From positions 1-64,000 of the forward strand of contig BMSW01000019.1 in assembly GCA_014649355.1 (NCBI GenBank): a stretch of DNA of 64,000 bases, written 5' to 3'. The notes beneath the pieces were generated by a model that worked only from the letters and a program-made list of their open reading frames with translations, was not told the origin of the DNA and made no database searches. How positions within the stretch are numbered: position 1 is the first letter of the stretch; each line of letters opens with the position of its first letter. Origin of the DNA: Streptomyces althioticus (lineage in GTDB: Bacteria > Actinomycetota > Actinomycetes > Streptomycetales > Streptomycetaceae). Made by a program: the position numbers and the translations under genes. Positions 32,934 through 41,467 of the stretch are shown here, piece after piece.

Positions 32934-33155
32934 GAAAGTGCCCCCGGGGGCTCATCAGGGCGCTGCTGCTCCGCGGTCGGACGCCTCGTGCGGGTCGTAC
33001 GGGGCGCGTGAGTCACGGAAGCTAACGGAAAGTAGGCGGCCGGGGAAGACAGCGGACGAGATCGGGGCGTTCCGTCCGCCTGGTGAGAAACCGGAGGGAA
33101 GCGTTCGAGACGGTGGCTCGTGCGGGGGTTCGGAGCGCCCGCGCCCCCCGTCCGA

Positions 33156-33362
33156 TCAGTCCGGCCCGCCGTCGTCGGAGGTCGAGCCGGTTCGGCTGCC
33201 GGAGCGGCCGGGGCGGAGGAGGGCGGTCGTCACGTGGCCCGCGGTCAGGGTCGCCCTCGCGACGGCGTGGGTCCAGCGGGGGCCGCCGCGCGCGGCCCAG
33301 AAGACGCAGGCGCAGCCGCCGGCGGTGAGAATCAGGACGGCGGTCAGGACGATCAGGATCAC
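33156..33362 (-). CDS. Small single-span membrane protein
   Basis: This 68-residue protein has a hydrophobic N-terminus (MILIVLTAVLILTAGGCACV), then a basic region and a polar tail (SRTGSTSDDGGPD). The GTG at 33362 is preceded by GAGGGGG. Upstream in-frame codons are non-coding in character. No family is recognised. It lies between the ABC ATPase gene, whose start is at 32933, and the MFS gene stop at 33477. The hydrophobic segment could be a signal anchor. Confidence 0.6.
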   Translation of the reverse strand: MILIVLTAVLILTAGGCACVFWAARGGPRWTHAVARATLTAGHVTTALLRPGRSGSRTGSTSDDGGPD

Positions 33363-33476
33363 GCGGGCCCCCTCGTAGGCGCGGGCCCGTACGGACCCGC
33401 CTGCTGCGGGGCCATCCTGCCAGGGGAGGCGCGGCACAGCTCCCGGCGGACGGTGCACAGGCCACCACCCGGCCGA

Positions 33477-34760
33477 TCACCCACCGCCCCCCGCCGTCCG
33501 ATCGGCGCCGGATCGCGCAGCGCGACCGGGGGCCGTGTCGCGTGCCTCGGGCTGGGAGCCGGCGGGTGCCGTGCCGGCCGCCCGGCCGTCCGGCGCCGGA
33601 CCCGCCGGCGTGCGGACCGCGACCCCCGCCGACGCCAGCAGCAGCGCGCCCAGCATCACGAACGGGGCCGCGACGCCCGCCGCTCCGGCGATCAGGCCCG
33701 CCGTCGCGGGGGCCGCGACCTGGCCGAGGCGGTTGCCTGTCAGGCGGAGGGCCAGGGCGGTGGAGCGGGCCGCGGCGGGGGCGGCCTGGACGACCGTGGT
33801 CATGGAGAGCGGCTGGCCCACGCCCAGGCAGAAGCCGAGGGCGGTGAGGACGACCGCCAGCAGAGGCACCGGCAGCGGCAGCGCCACCGCCGCGCACAGC
33901 AGTGCCGCCAGCAGGCACGTCACCGTGAGCAGGGCCCGACGGCCGAGCAGTCGCAGCAGCGGGGTGAGGACCAGCCGGCAGGCGATCGTCGCCGCCGCGC
34001 GCAGGCTGAGCAGCAGGCCGACCACCGCCGGGTCGATCCCCCGGTGCTCGCCGACCACGGGGAGATACGCCGTGAGGATGTCGGTCGCCGACAGCACCGC
34101 CACGCTGATCAGCATGCCCGCCGGCACGCCCCGCGCCCGCAGGATGCCCCGCACCGGCACCCGGTCGCCCCGCGGCGCACGGGCTTTCGCCGCCGCCGGT
34201 TTCTCGATGCGCCACAGCGACGTGAGCGCGGCGGCGGCGCCCGCCCCCGCCGCGAGGAGGGCGACCGCACTGGTGCGGGCCATGTCCGCGCCGATCAGCG
34301 CGCCCGCCGCGACGGGCCCGGCGAGCTGCCCCAGGGAGGCGCCGATGGTGAAGTGTCCGAAGTTGCGGTCCTGTTCGTGGGGCGCCGACTGGCGGGCGAC
34401 GAGCGACTGCGCGCCGATGACGAAGCACAGGTGCCCGAGGCCCATCACCCCGCTCCACAGCGCCATGGCCCCCAGCGATCCGGCGACACCGCTGAGCGCG
34501 CAGCCCGCGGAGATCAGCACCACGCCCGCAGGCAGCAGCGGGGCGCACCGGCCCTGGTCGGTGCGCCGGCCGAGCGGGACGGCGGCGAACAGCGGCAGCA
34601 GCGCGTAGACACCCGCGACGACGCCGACCGCCCGCTCGTCCGCGCCGAGCGCCAGCGCCCGGTAGGAGACGGCGGGCCGGGCCATCGACACGGCCCCCTG
34701 TGCGAAGCCGAAGGCGATGACGAGGCGGAGCAGCCAGCCGCGGTTCCCGCCGGGCGTCAT
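33477..34760 (-). CDS. MFS transporter
   Basis: This 427-residue major facilitator has about 12 hydrophobic segments, with the A-motif-like loop AVPLGRRTDQGRCAPLL after helix 2 and LSLRAAATIACRLVLTPLLRLLGRRALL in the second half. A disordered C-terminus (AGPAPDGRAAGTAPAGSQPEARDT) lies in the cytoplasm. The substrate is probably a drug or metabolite. It lies 42 bases downstream of the metal-citrate transporter, same strand, and may share its transcript. Confidence 0.87.
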   Translation of the reverse strand: MTPGGNRGWLLRLVIAFGFAQGAVSMARPAVSYRALALGADERAVGVVAGVYALLPLFAAVPLGRRTDQGRCAPLLPAGVVLISAGCALSGVAGSLGAMALWSGVMGLGHLCFVIGAQSLVARQSAPHEQDRNFGHFTIGASLGQLAGPVAAGALIGADMARTSAVALLAAGAGAAAALTSLWRIEKPAAAKARAPRGDRVPVRGILRARGVPAGMLISVAVLSATDILTAYLPVVGEHRGIDPAVVGLLLSLRAAATIACRLVLTPLLRLLGRRALLTVTCLLAALLCAAVALPLPVPLLAVVLTALGFCLGVGQPLSMTTVVQAAPAAARSTALALRLTGNRLGQVAAPATAGLIAGAAGVAAPFVMLGALLLASAGVAVRTPAGPAPDGRAAGTAPAGSQPEARDTAPGRAARSGADRTAGGGG

Positions 34761-34802
34761 GACGAAGTCCTCTCCGGGACGAGGGGTTGGGGCGGCGCGT
34801 GG

Positions 34803-36206
34803 TCAGATCGTGCCGAAGAGGATCCCGGCCGCGAGGATCAACAGGCAGGTCAGCGCCGCCCACTTGACCACGAACCGTGTGTGGTCGCCGAACTCGACGC
34901 GTGCCATGCCGACGAGGACGTACACCGCGGGGACGAGCGGGCTCGACATGTGCAGCGGCTGGCCGACGAGGGAGGCGCGGGCCATCTCCAGCGGGGTGAC
35001 GCCGTGGGCCGCCCCGGCCTCGGCGAGCACGGGCAGGACGCCGAAGTAGAAGCCGTCGTTGGACATGAAGTAGGTGAGCGGCAGACTCAGCACGCCGGTG
35101 ACGAGGGCCATGTGCGGGCCCAGCCCGTCGGGGACGGTGTCGACCAGCCATCCCGCCATGCTGTCGACCATGCCGGTGCCCTGGAGGACGCCGGTGAAGA
35201 CGGCGGCGGCGAAGACCATACCGGAGACGTTGAGGACGTTGTCGGCGTGGGCCGCGATGCGGGCCTTCTGGTCGGGCAGACGCGGGTAGTTGACGGACAG
35301 GGCGAGCGCGGCGCCCAGCAGGAACAGCACCGGGATGGGCAGCAGCTCCAGGATCATCGCGGTGATCAGGGTGCCGGTGAGCAGCGCGTTGAACCAGTAC
35401 AGGCGCGGCCGCAGGGTGGGCCGGTCCGGGTCGAGCCCCTTGAGCAGGTCCTCGTCGTCGTCCGCACCGTCCGCGCCGTCCACGCCTCCGGCACCCCCGA
35501 CGGGCCGCTTCTCCGGACGCCCGCCGTCGGCACCCGCACCCACCAGCACCGCTTCCTTCGTCTCGACGGACTCCTCGTCCGGAAGACGCAGCGCGCCGAT
35601 CCGCCGCCGCTCCCGCAGCCCCAGCACGTAGGCGAGGCCGAGGACGCCCAGCAGGCCGACCAGCAGCGCGGGGATCATCGGGACGAAGATGTCGGCGGCG
35701 TCGAGCTTCAGGGCGGTGGCCGCGCGGGCCGTGGGGCCGCCCCAGGGGACGGTGTTCATGACGCCGTTGGCCATGGCGGCGACGCCGGTCATCACGACCA
35801 GGCTCATCCCCAGCCGCTTGTACAGCGGGTACATCGCCGAGACGGTGATCATGAAGGTGGTGGAGCCGTCGCCGTCCAGCGACACGACGGCGGCGAGCAC
35901 GGCGGTGCCGACGACGACCCGCATCGGGTCGGCCTTGCAGAAGCGGAGGATCCCGCGCACGACCGGGTCGAAGAGTCCGACGTCGATCATGACGCCGAAG
36001 TAGACGATCGCGAACATCAGCATCGCCGCCGTCGGGGCGAGGCCGGACACTCCGTCGATGACGTAGTCGCCGAGGTGGGCGCCCTTGCCGACGGCCACAC
36101 AGAACAGCGCGGGGATCAGCACGAGCGCCGCGATCGGCGACATCTTCTTCGTCATGATCAGGACCAGGAAGGTCGCGATCATGGCGAAGCCGAGGATGGT
36201 CAGCAT
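34803..36206 (-). CDS. CitMHS family metal-citrate:H+ symporter
   Basis: This 467-residue membrane transporter opens MLTILGFAMIATFLVLIMTK. The family motifs DGDGSTTFMITVSAMYPLY (residues about 108-126), NTVPWGGPTARAA and YFMSNDGFYFGVLP are present. A long acidic cytoplasmic loop (residues about 210-255) separates the halves. The S. coelicolor homologue (CitSc) takes up citrate complexed with metals such as iron or calcium. No two-component citrate sensor is adjacent. A 9-bp inverted repeat brackets its promoter region. Confidence 0.9.
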   Translation of the reverse strand: MLTILGFAMIATFLVLIMTKKMSPIAALVLIPALFCVAVGKGAHLGDYVIDGVSGLAPTAAMLMFAIVYFGVMIDVGLFDPVVRGILRFCKADPMRVVVGTAVLAAVVSLDGDGSTTFMITVSAMYPLYKRLGMSLVVMTGVAAMANGVMNTVPWGGPTARAATALKLDAADIFVPMIPALLVGLLGVLGLAYVLGLRERRRIGALRLPDEESVETKEAVLVGAGADGGRPEKRPVGGAGGVDGADGADDDEDLLKGLDPDRPTLRPRLYWFNALLTGTLITAMILELLPIPVLFLLGAALALSVNYPRLPDQKARIAAHADNVLNVSGMVFAAAVFTGVLQGTGMVDSMAGWLVDTVPDGLGPHMALVTGVLSLPLTYFMSNDGFYFGVLPVLAEAGAAHGVTPLEMARASLVGQPLHMSSPLVPAVYVLVGMARVEFGDHTRFVVKWAALTCLLILAAGILFGTI

Positions 36207-36215
36207 GAATGGGAC

Positions 36216-36271
36216 ACCTAACGTTCGCCCTTGAACTTCCGGCGGGGGCCGGTGGTGTGACGACGTTAGGT
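36216..36271. promoter_or_regulatory. Paired inverted sites upstream of the citrate transporter
   Basis: ACCTAACGT at 36216-36224 and its exact complement ACGTTAGGT at 36263-36271 are 38 bases apart, upstream of the start at 36206. They could be two half-sites for a looping or cooperative regulator. Confidence 0.4.
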
Positions 36272-36341
36272 ACGTGGGAGCGGCGTCAACAAGACGTGAG
36301 GCCGTGAGCAATAAGCGCGAAACCCCAGGTCAGGCGTTTAC

Positions 36342-38606
36342 TCAGGTCAGCGCGGTGACCGATTCCGGCTCCTCGGCCCGGACGGGGGCCACCTCGACGG
36401 GGAAGCCGTTGAGCACCGCGTTGCCCGACAGCGGGTCGAGGAGGCTGCCGTCGAGGAGCTGGTTGACGTTGACCCCGGGGTTCGCGGAGGCGTGCCGAGT
36501 CCGGGTGCCGGGCCGGTCGTGGCCCCAGCCGTGCGGGAGGCTCACCACTCCGCGGCGCACGGCGTCGGTGACCTCGGCGGGGACGGTCACCTCTCCCCCG
36601 GCGCCCTTGACCCGCACGGGCTGCCCGTCACGTACGCCGAGGCGGTCGGCGTCGTCGGGGTGGAGGTGGAGGGTGCAGCGGTTGGAGCCGCCGGTGAGGG
36701 CGGGCACGTTGTGCAGCCAGCTGTTGTTGGAGCGCAGATGGCGGCGGCCGACCAGGACGAGTCCGTCGGGGCGTGCGCGCAGGGCGGCCCGCAGCCGGGG
36801 CAGGTCGGCGGCGATCGGGCCGGGCAGCAGCTCCACCTTGCCGCTGCGGGTCTTCAGCGGCTGGGGCAGGCGCGGGCGCAGGGGTCCGAGGTCGATGCCG
36901 TGCGGGTGGGCGAGCAGCTTCTCCAGGGTGAGCCCGTCCGGGTCGGCGCCGAAGCCGTCGCCGTAGGGGCCGAGGCGGAGCATCAGGTCGAGGCGCCGTT
37001 CGGGGCCGTTGTCGCCGGTGAGCAGGCCGGCGAGTTCCTTCGGGTCGCGGCCGTGCACCGGGGAGTGCTCCTCGCGGACGGCCTTGCCGAGCGTCTGCCG
37101 GATCACCAGGTCGTCCACGGCGGACGGATCGGCGCCGTGCATGCCCGTGGCGGCGAGGACGATCCGGGCGAGGATCTCGGTCTCGGCCATGCGGCCGGGT
37201 TCGAGGGGCACGGCGGGGCGGGTGTAGCGCACCTGGTTGCGCACGGCGAGGGTGTTGAACGCGAAGTCGTGGTGGGGGCTCTGAGCCGGCGGGGGCGGCG
37301 GCAGGACGACATGGGCGTGCCGGGAGGTCTCGTTGAGGTACGGGTCGACGCTCACCATGAAGTCGAGGGAGGCGAGCGCCCGGTCCAGCCGGTCGCCGTC
37401 GGGGGCGGACAGCACCGGGTTGGCGCCGACGGTGACGACGGCGCGGACGGGCGTCCCGTCCTCGGTGGGGGTGTCGATCTCCTCGGCGAGGGAGGACAGC
37501 GGCAGTTCACCCTTGGCCTCGGGGTGGCGGCTCACGCGGGAGTGCCAGCGGCCGAGGGAGAAGCCGTGGCCGGGTCCGGCGGGGCGTGGGGTCCTGTCGG
37601 TGGCGGCCTGAGGGAAGAGCGCGCCGCCGGGCCGGTCCAGGTTGCCGGTGAGGGCGTTGAGGACGTCGACGAGCCAGCTGGCGAGGGTGCCGTGCGGGAC
37701 GGTGCAGCTGCCGATGCGGGCGTAGACGGCGGCGGTGGGAGCGGCGGCGAGTTCGCGGGCGAGGACGCGGATGGTGGCGGCGTCGACGTCGCAGGCGCCG
37801 GCGACCGCCTCGGGGGTGAAGTCCGCGAGGGCGTCGGAGAGTTCGGCGACGCCCTGGAGGTGCGGGGCGGTGGCTCCGAGGTCGACGAGGTCCTCGTCGA
37901 AGAGGGTGCGGGCGATCGCGGCGAGCAGCAGCGCGTCGGTGCCGGGGCGGACGGCGAGGTGCCGGTCGGCGAGGCGGGCGGTGCGGGTGCGGCGCGGGTC
38001 GACGACGGTGAGGGTGCCGCCGCGCGCCTTGAGCGCCTTGAGCCGGCCGGGGAAGTCGGGCGCGGTGCAGAGGCTGCCGTTGGACTCGAGCGGGTTGGCG
38101 CCGATGAGCAGCAAATGGTCGGTGCGGTCCAGGTCGGGTACGGGGATGCGGTTGGCGTCGCCGAAGAGGAGCCCGCTGGAGACGTGCTTGGGCATCTGGT
38201 CGACGGTGGAGGCGGTGAACACGCTGTGGGTGCCGAGGCCGCCGATGAGCAGGGGCGGGTAGAGGGCGCCGGCCATGGTGTGGACGTTGGGGTTGCCGAG
38301 GACGACGCCGACGGCGTGGGGGCCGTACCGGTCGACGGCGCCGCGCAGTCCGGCGGCGACGGCGTCGAAGGCCTCCTCCCAGGTGGCCTCGCGCAGTTCC
38401 CCGTCGACGCGGACGAGCGGGGTGCGCAGCCGGTCGGGGTCGGAGTCCACCTCCGGGAAGGCGGCGCCCTTGGGGCAGACGAAGCCCTTGCTGAACACGT
38501 CGTCGCGGTCGCCGCGGGCGCCGGTGACCTGGCCGTCGTCGACGGTGAGGACCAGGCCGCAGGTGGCCTCGCACAGGGGGCAGATACGCAGGGCGGTGCG
38601 GGACAC
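36342..38606 (-). CDS. Molybdopterin oxidoreductase (FDH/nitrate reductase superfamily)
   Basis: This 754-residue enzyme has an N-terminal [4Fe-4S] motif Cys9, Cys12, Cys16 and Cys44 (ICPLCEATC...FVCPKG), the bis-MGD molybdenum domains, and a C-terminal MGD-binding beta-barrel (VGRRHLRSNNSWLHN, VSLPHGWGHDRPGTRTRHASANPGVNVNQLLD). It has no Tat signal, so it acts in the cytosol. No small subunit or accessory gene is adjacent. The GTG start at 38606 follows GGGAGGACCC. Substrate unknown. Downstream of the TetR gene on the same strand, with the operator-like site 38651 between them. Confidence 0.9.
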   Translation of the reverse strand: MSRTALRICPLCEATCGLVLTVDDGQVTGARGDRDDVFSKGFVCPKGAAFPEVDSDPDRLRTPLVRVDGELREATWEEAFDAVAAGLRGAVDRYGPHAVGVVLGNPNVHTMAGALYPPLLIGGLGTHSVFTASTVDQMPKHVSSGLLFGDANRIPVPDLDRTDHLLLIGANPLESNGSLCTAPDFPGRLKALKARGGTLTVVDPRRTRTARLADRHLAVRPGTDALLLAAIARTLFDEDLVDLGATAPHLQGVAELSDALADFTPEAVAGACDVDAATIRVLARELAAAPTAAVYARIGSCTVPHGTLASWLVDVLNALTGNLDRPGGALFPQAATDRTPRPAGPGHGFSLGRWHSRVSRHPEAKGELPLSSLAEEIDTPTEDGTPVRAVVTVGANPVLSAPDGDRLDRALASLDFMVSVDPYLNETSRHAHVVLPPPPPAQSPHHDFAFNTLAVRNQVRYTRPAVPLEPGRMAETEILARIVLAATGMHGADPSAVDDLVIRQTLGKAVREEHSPVHGRDPKELAGLLTGDNGPERRLDLMLRLGPYGDGFGADPDGLTLEKLLAHPHGIDLGPLRPRLPQPLKTRSGKVELLPGPIAADLPRLRAALRARPDGLVLVGRRHLRSNNSWLHNVPALTGGSNRCTLHLHPDDADRLGVRDGQPVRVKGAGGEVTVPAEVTDAVRRGVVSLPHGWGHDRPGTRTRHASANPGVNVNQLLDGSLLDPLSGNAVLNGFPVEVAPVRAEEPESVTALT

Positions 38607-38650
38607 GGGTCCTCCCGGTACGGCGGCGGTGACGCGCGGACGGGCCGAGC

Positions 38651-38668
38651 ATACCGACCGGTAGGCAT
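38651..38668. promoter_or_regulatory. Operator-like palindrome upstream of the molybdoenzyme
   Basis: ATACCGACCGGTAGGCAT differs from the 15224 site by one base. It lies 45 bases before the molybdoenzyme GTG and after the TetR stop. Confidence 0.6.
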
Positions 38669-38706
38669 GGAGGGGAGGGCGTGCGGGAAACCGGGCGGAA
38701 CGGGGG

Positions 38707-39327
38707 TCAGTCGAGGACGCGGGCCAGATAGGCCCGGAGCAGCGCGCGCAGTTCGGCGACGACCTTCTCGTCCCCCTCCGGCGCCACCCGGAACGCCAGG
38801 TCGACCAAGGCGTCGGCGGTCTCCACGGCCACCAGGAAGGTGCGGCGCAGGTCGTCGTCGGCCGGGCGGCCGAGATGGCCGGCCAGGAGCGCGGTGAGCC
38901 GGTCGGCGACACGGTGGTTGGGCTCGGCGCGGCGCGCCCCGACGGGAATCTGGTTGCCGAAGTCGACGAGGGAGAAGCCGGGGGCGGTGCGCTTCATGTC
39001 CAGGTAGGTGTCGAGGACGACGTCCATGGCGTACCGCCAGCCGCGGTCGCCGGTGACGGACAGCCGTTCGGTGACGCGGTCGGTGAACCGCTCCAGGTTG
39101 CGCTGGGCGAGCGCGTCGGCCATCTGACGCTTGTTGGAGAAGAAGCGGTAGACGGAGCCGATGGGCACCCCGGCACGCTCGGCGACCGCGCGGGTGGACA
39201 GGTCGTCGTAGCCGACCTCGTCGAGGAGGCCGGCGCAGGCGTCGAGGATCCTGGCCAGCCGTTCGGCGCTGCGCCGCTGCACCGGCGCCCGGCGGAGCGA
39301 TGGCGTGTGGGACACGGCCCTCATCAT
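38707..39327 (-). CDS. TetR family transcriptional regulator
   Basis: This 206-residue regulator has an HTH at about residues 20-66 (RRSAERLARILDACAGLLDEVGYDDLSTRAVAERAGVPIGSVYRFFSNKRQMADALAQRN). The ATGATGA junction means its start overlaps the lipoprotein stop, so it is translated from the lipoprotein message. By position it may correspond to the S. coelicolor TetR (SCO1712 in my memory) reported to affect antibiotic production; that link is recollection. The 38651 palindrome lies just downstream and could be its site or that of the TetR at 17607. Confidence 0.85.
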   Translation of the reverse strand: MMRAVSHTPSLRRAPVQRRSAERLARILDACAGLLDEVGYDDLSTRAVAERAGVPIGSVYRFFSNKRQMADALAQRNLERFTDRVTERLSVTGDRGWRYAMDVVLDTYLDMKRTAPGFSLVDFGNQIPVGARRAEPNHRVADRLTALLAGHLGRPADDDLRRTFLVAVETADALVDLAFRVAPEGDEKVVAELRALLRAYLARVLD

Positions 39328-39896
39328 GCCTGCCCGGGGCCTTCCGGTGAACCGGGCCCCTCGGGGATGGGTTCCACGCTCGACTCCGGGGTCGGCTCCA
39401 GCCCGGAGACGGTGATGTCGGCGGTGCTCTCCACGGGTTCGCCGTCGACGGCCCACACGGACCCGTCGTCGGCGTACAGCCGCGCGGTGACCTGGTGGGT
39501 GCCGCGCGGGAAGGCGCCGGGGGCGAGGTGGTACTCGGGGGTGCGCAGCACGGCGACGCGGCGGCCGTTCACCTCCAGGTGGGCCAGGCCCCGGCCGGGC
39601 TCGGCGTGGCGGCCCGTGCCGTCGGGCGAGAAGCGGAAGTTACGCACCCGCAGCCGTACGTCCCAGCCGCCCTCGGCGTCGGGGGCGACCTCCACGGTGA
39701 CCTGGGGTGCCCCCTCCTCGTCCACCTCGCGGTAGGGGCTGCCGTCCTCGGCGCGCTCGTCGAGGAGCCGGCCCACGGGTGAGGACGACACCTCGCCCGG
39801 CCCTCCGCCTTCCGAGGTGTCGCAGCCCGCGGATCCGGCCAGCACGACGACACAGACCGCGAGCGCGGGCATGACCGTCCTCCGCCTCCACGTCAT
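39324..39896 (-). CDS. Hypothetical lipoprotein
   Basis: This 190-residue protein has a lipoprotein signal ending GSAGC (Cys25). The mature part is an acidic linker, then a beta-rich region with GRHAEPGRGLAHLEVNGRRVAVLRTPEYHLAPGAFPRGTHQVTARLYADDGSVWAV, resembling Ig-like/DUF4399-type domains. Acts on the outer face of the membrane. Its stop overlaps the TetR start (ATGATGA), so the two are coupled. Function unknown. Confidence 0.8.
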   Translation of the reverse strand: MTWRRRTVMPALAVCVVVLAGSAGCDTSEGGGPGEVSSSPVGRLLDERAEDGSPYREVDEEGAPQVTVEVAPDAEGGWDVRLRVRNFRFSPDGTGRHAEPGRGLAHLEVNGRRVAVLRTPEYHLAPGAFPRGTHQVTARLYADDGSVWAVDGEPVESTADITVSGLEPTPESSVEPIPEGPGSPEGPGQA

Positions 39897-40030
39897 GCCG
39901 GGGAGCGTAGAACAGCGGTCCGAAAGCGCGAATCCCCCTGGAGTCTGGTTCCTGGTCCTCCGTGAAGAGGAGGGCGGAGGTCCGGCCCCGAACGAGTCCG
40001 CGCGGCACCCTTGCGCCCGGGTAACCGCAA

Positions 40031-40050
40031 TCCTACGGTGTCCCATAGGA
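40031..40050. promoter_or_regulatory. Candidate operator upstream of hmgA
   Basis: TCCTACGGTGTCCCATAGGA is an imperfect palindrome (TCCTAnGG...CCnTAGGA) 29 bases before the hmgA start. A GntR regulator follows hmgA and is a candidate to bind it. Confidence 0.5.
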
Positions 40051-40078
40051 ATCGGCTCGGTGCAAGGGAGCAGCGGAC

Positions 40079-41440
40079 ATGAGCGACGGGGCCACCGCCC
40101 GCGGGAGCGCGACGGAACGCGAGGAGGCGCGCAAGATCGCCGAGGGTCTGGAGCATCTCTCCGGCTTCGGCAACGAGCACGCCTCGGAGGCGGTGCCGGG
40201 GGCTCTGCCCGTGGGCCGCAACTCCCCGCAGCGCGCGCCGCTCGGGCTGTACGCGGAGCAGCTCAGCGGGTCGGCCTTCACCGAGCCGCGGGCCCAGAAC
40301 CGCCGCTCGTGGCTCTACCGGATCCGCCCGTCCGCCGCGCACCCGGCGTTCACCCGCACGGGCAACGGCGCGCTGCGCTCGGCGCCCTTCACCCAGACCG
40401 TGCCCGACCCCAACCGGCTGCGCTGGAACCCGCTGCCGGATCCGGCCGAGGGCACGGACTTCCTGGCCGGCCTGTGGACCCTGGGCGGCAACGGCGACGT
40501 GACCCAGCGCAGCGGCATGGCGGTGCACCTCTACCACGCCGACGCCTCCATGCGGCGGGTGTTCAGCGACGCGGACGGTGAGCTGCTGATCGTGCCGGAG
40601 CGCGGCGGGCTGCTGCTGCGCACGGAATTCGGCCTGCTGCATGTGGAGCCGGGACACATCGCGCTGATCCCGCGTGGGGTGCGGTTCCGTGTGGAGCTGC
40701 TGGACGAGACCGCCCGCGGTTATGTGTGCGAGAACTACGGTGCGCCGTTCCGGCTGCCCGACCTCGGCCCGATCGGCGCCAACGGGCTGGCGAACGCGCG
40801 GGACTTCCGCGCCCCCGTCGCCGCCTACGAGGACGTCGAGGGCCCGGTGGAGGTGGTGAACAAGTTCTGCGGCAACCTGTGGGCGGCCACCTACGACCAC
40901 TCCCCGCTCGACGTCGTCGCCTGGCACGGCAACCACGTCCCGTACGCCTACGACCTGCGCCGGTTCAACGTGATGGGCACCATCTCGTACGACCACCCCG
41001 ACCCGTCGATCTTCACCGTGCTGACCTCCCCGAGCGACACGCCGGGTCTCGCGGGCGTGGACTTCGTGGTGTTCGCGCCGCGCTGGCTGGTCGGCGAGGA
41101 CACGTTCCGGCCGCCGTACTTCCACCGGAACGTGATGAGCGAGTACATGGGCCTGATCGAGGGCGCGTACGACGCGAAGACGGCCGGGGAGGGGGGCTTC
41201 GTGCCGGGCGGCGGCTCGCTGCACAACATGATGTCCGCGCACGGCCCGGACCGGGAGACGTTCGACCGGGCGAGCGCGGCGGAGCTGAGGCCGCAGAAGA
41301 TCGACGACGGGCTTGCCTTCATGTTCGAGACCCGCTGGCCGGTGTCCCTCACCCCCCAGGCGGCACGCGCGGACCACCTCCAGCAGGGGTACGACGACGT
41401 GTGGCAGGGCCTCGAGCGTCACTTCCGGCCATTGCACTGA
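40079..41440 (+). CDS. hmgA: Homogentisate 1,2-dioxygenase
   Basis: This 453-residue non-haem iron dioxygenase opens the ring of homogentisate to maleylacetoacetate in tyrosine and phenylalanine breakdown. Iron ligands match the human enzyme: His349 and Glu355 in FHRNVMSEYMG, and His388 in SAHGPD. LSGFGNEHASEA and the C-terminal Trp/Arg segments are family landmarks. ATG follows a GGAGCAGC site. The next two steps (isomerase, fumarylacetoacetase) are not adjacent. A GntR gene follows after 27 bases. Confidence 0.96.
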   Translation: MSDGATARGSATEREEARKIAEGLEHLSGFGNEHASEAVPGALPVGRNSPQRAPLGLYAEQLSGSAFTEPRAQNRRSWLYRIRPSAAHPAFTRTGNGALRSAPFTQTVPDPNRLRWNPLPDPAEGTDFLAGLWTLGGNGDVTQRSGMAVHLYHADASMRRVFSDADGELLIVPERGGLLLRTEFGLLHVEPGHIALIPRGVRFRVELLDETARGYVCENYGAPFRLPDLGPIGANGLANARDFRAPVAAYEDVEGPVEVVNKFCGNLWAATYDHSPLDVVAWHGNHVPYAYDLRRFNVMGTISYDHPDPSIFTVLTSPSDTPGLAGVDFVVFAPRWLVGEDTFRPPYFHRNVMSEYMGLIEGAYDAKTAGEGGFVPGGGSLHNMMSAHGPDRETFDRASAAELRPQKIDDGLAFMFETRWPVSLTPQAARADHLQQGYDDVWQGLERHFRPLH

Positions 41441-41467
41441 CCGTTCCCCGACCGGTACGGATAGCGC

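Noticed and set aside
30082..32955. 957-codon frame joining the ABC region to aldehyde dehydrogenase
   Set aside because: Only the last 462 codons match a protein; the upstream part is out of frame with the true ABC ATPase and non-coding in character. A ribosome site marks the ALDH start at 31470.
33120..36221. 1033-codon open frame on the plus strand
   Set aside because: It is antisense to the MFS and CitMHS genes, has Gln/Arg/Gly/His-rich low complexity and no family motifs; it is a shadow of G/C third positions.
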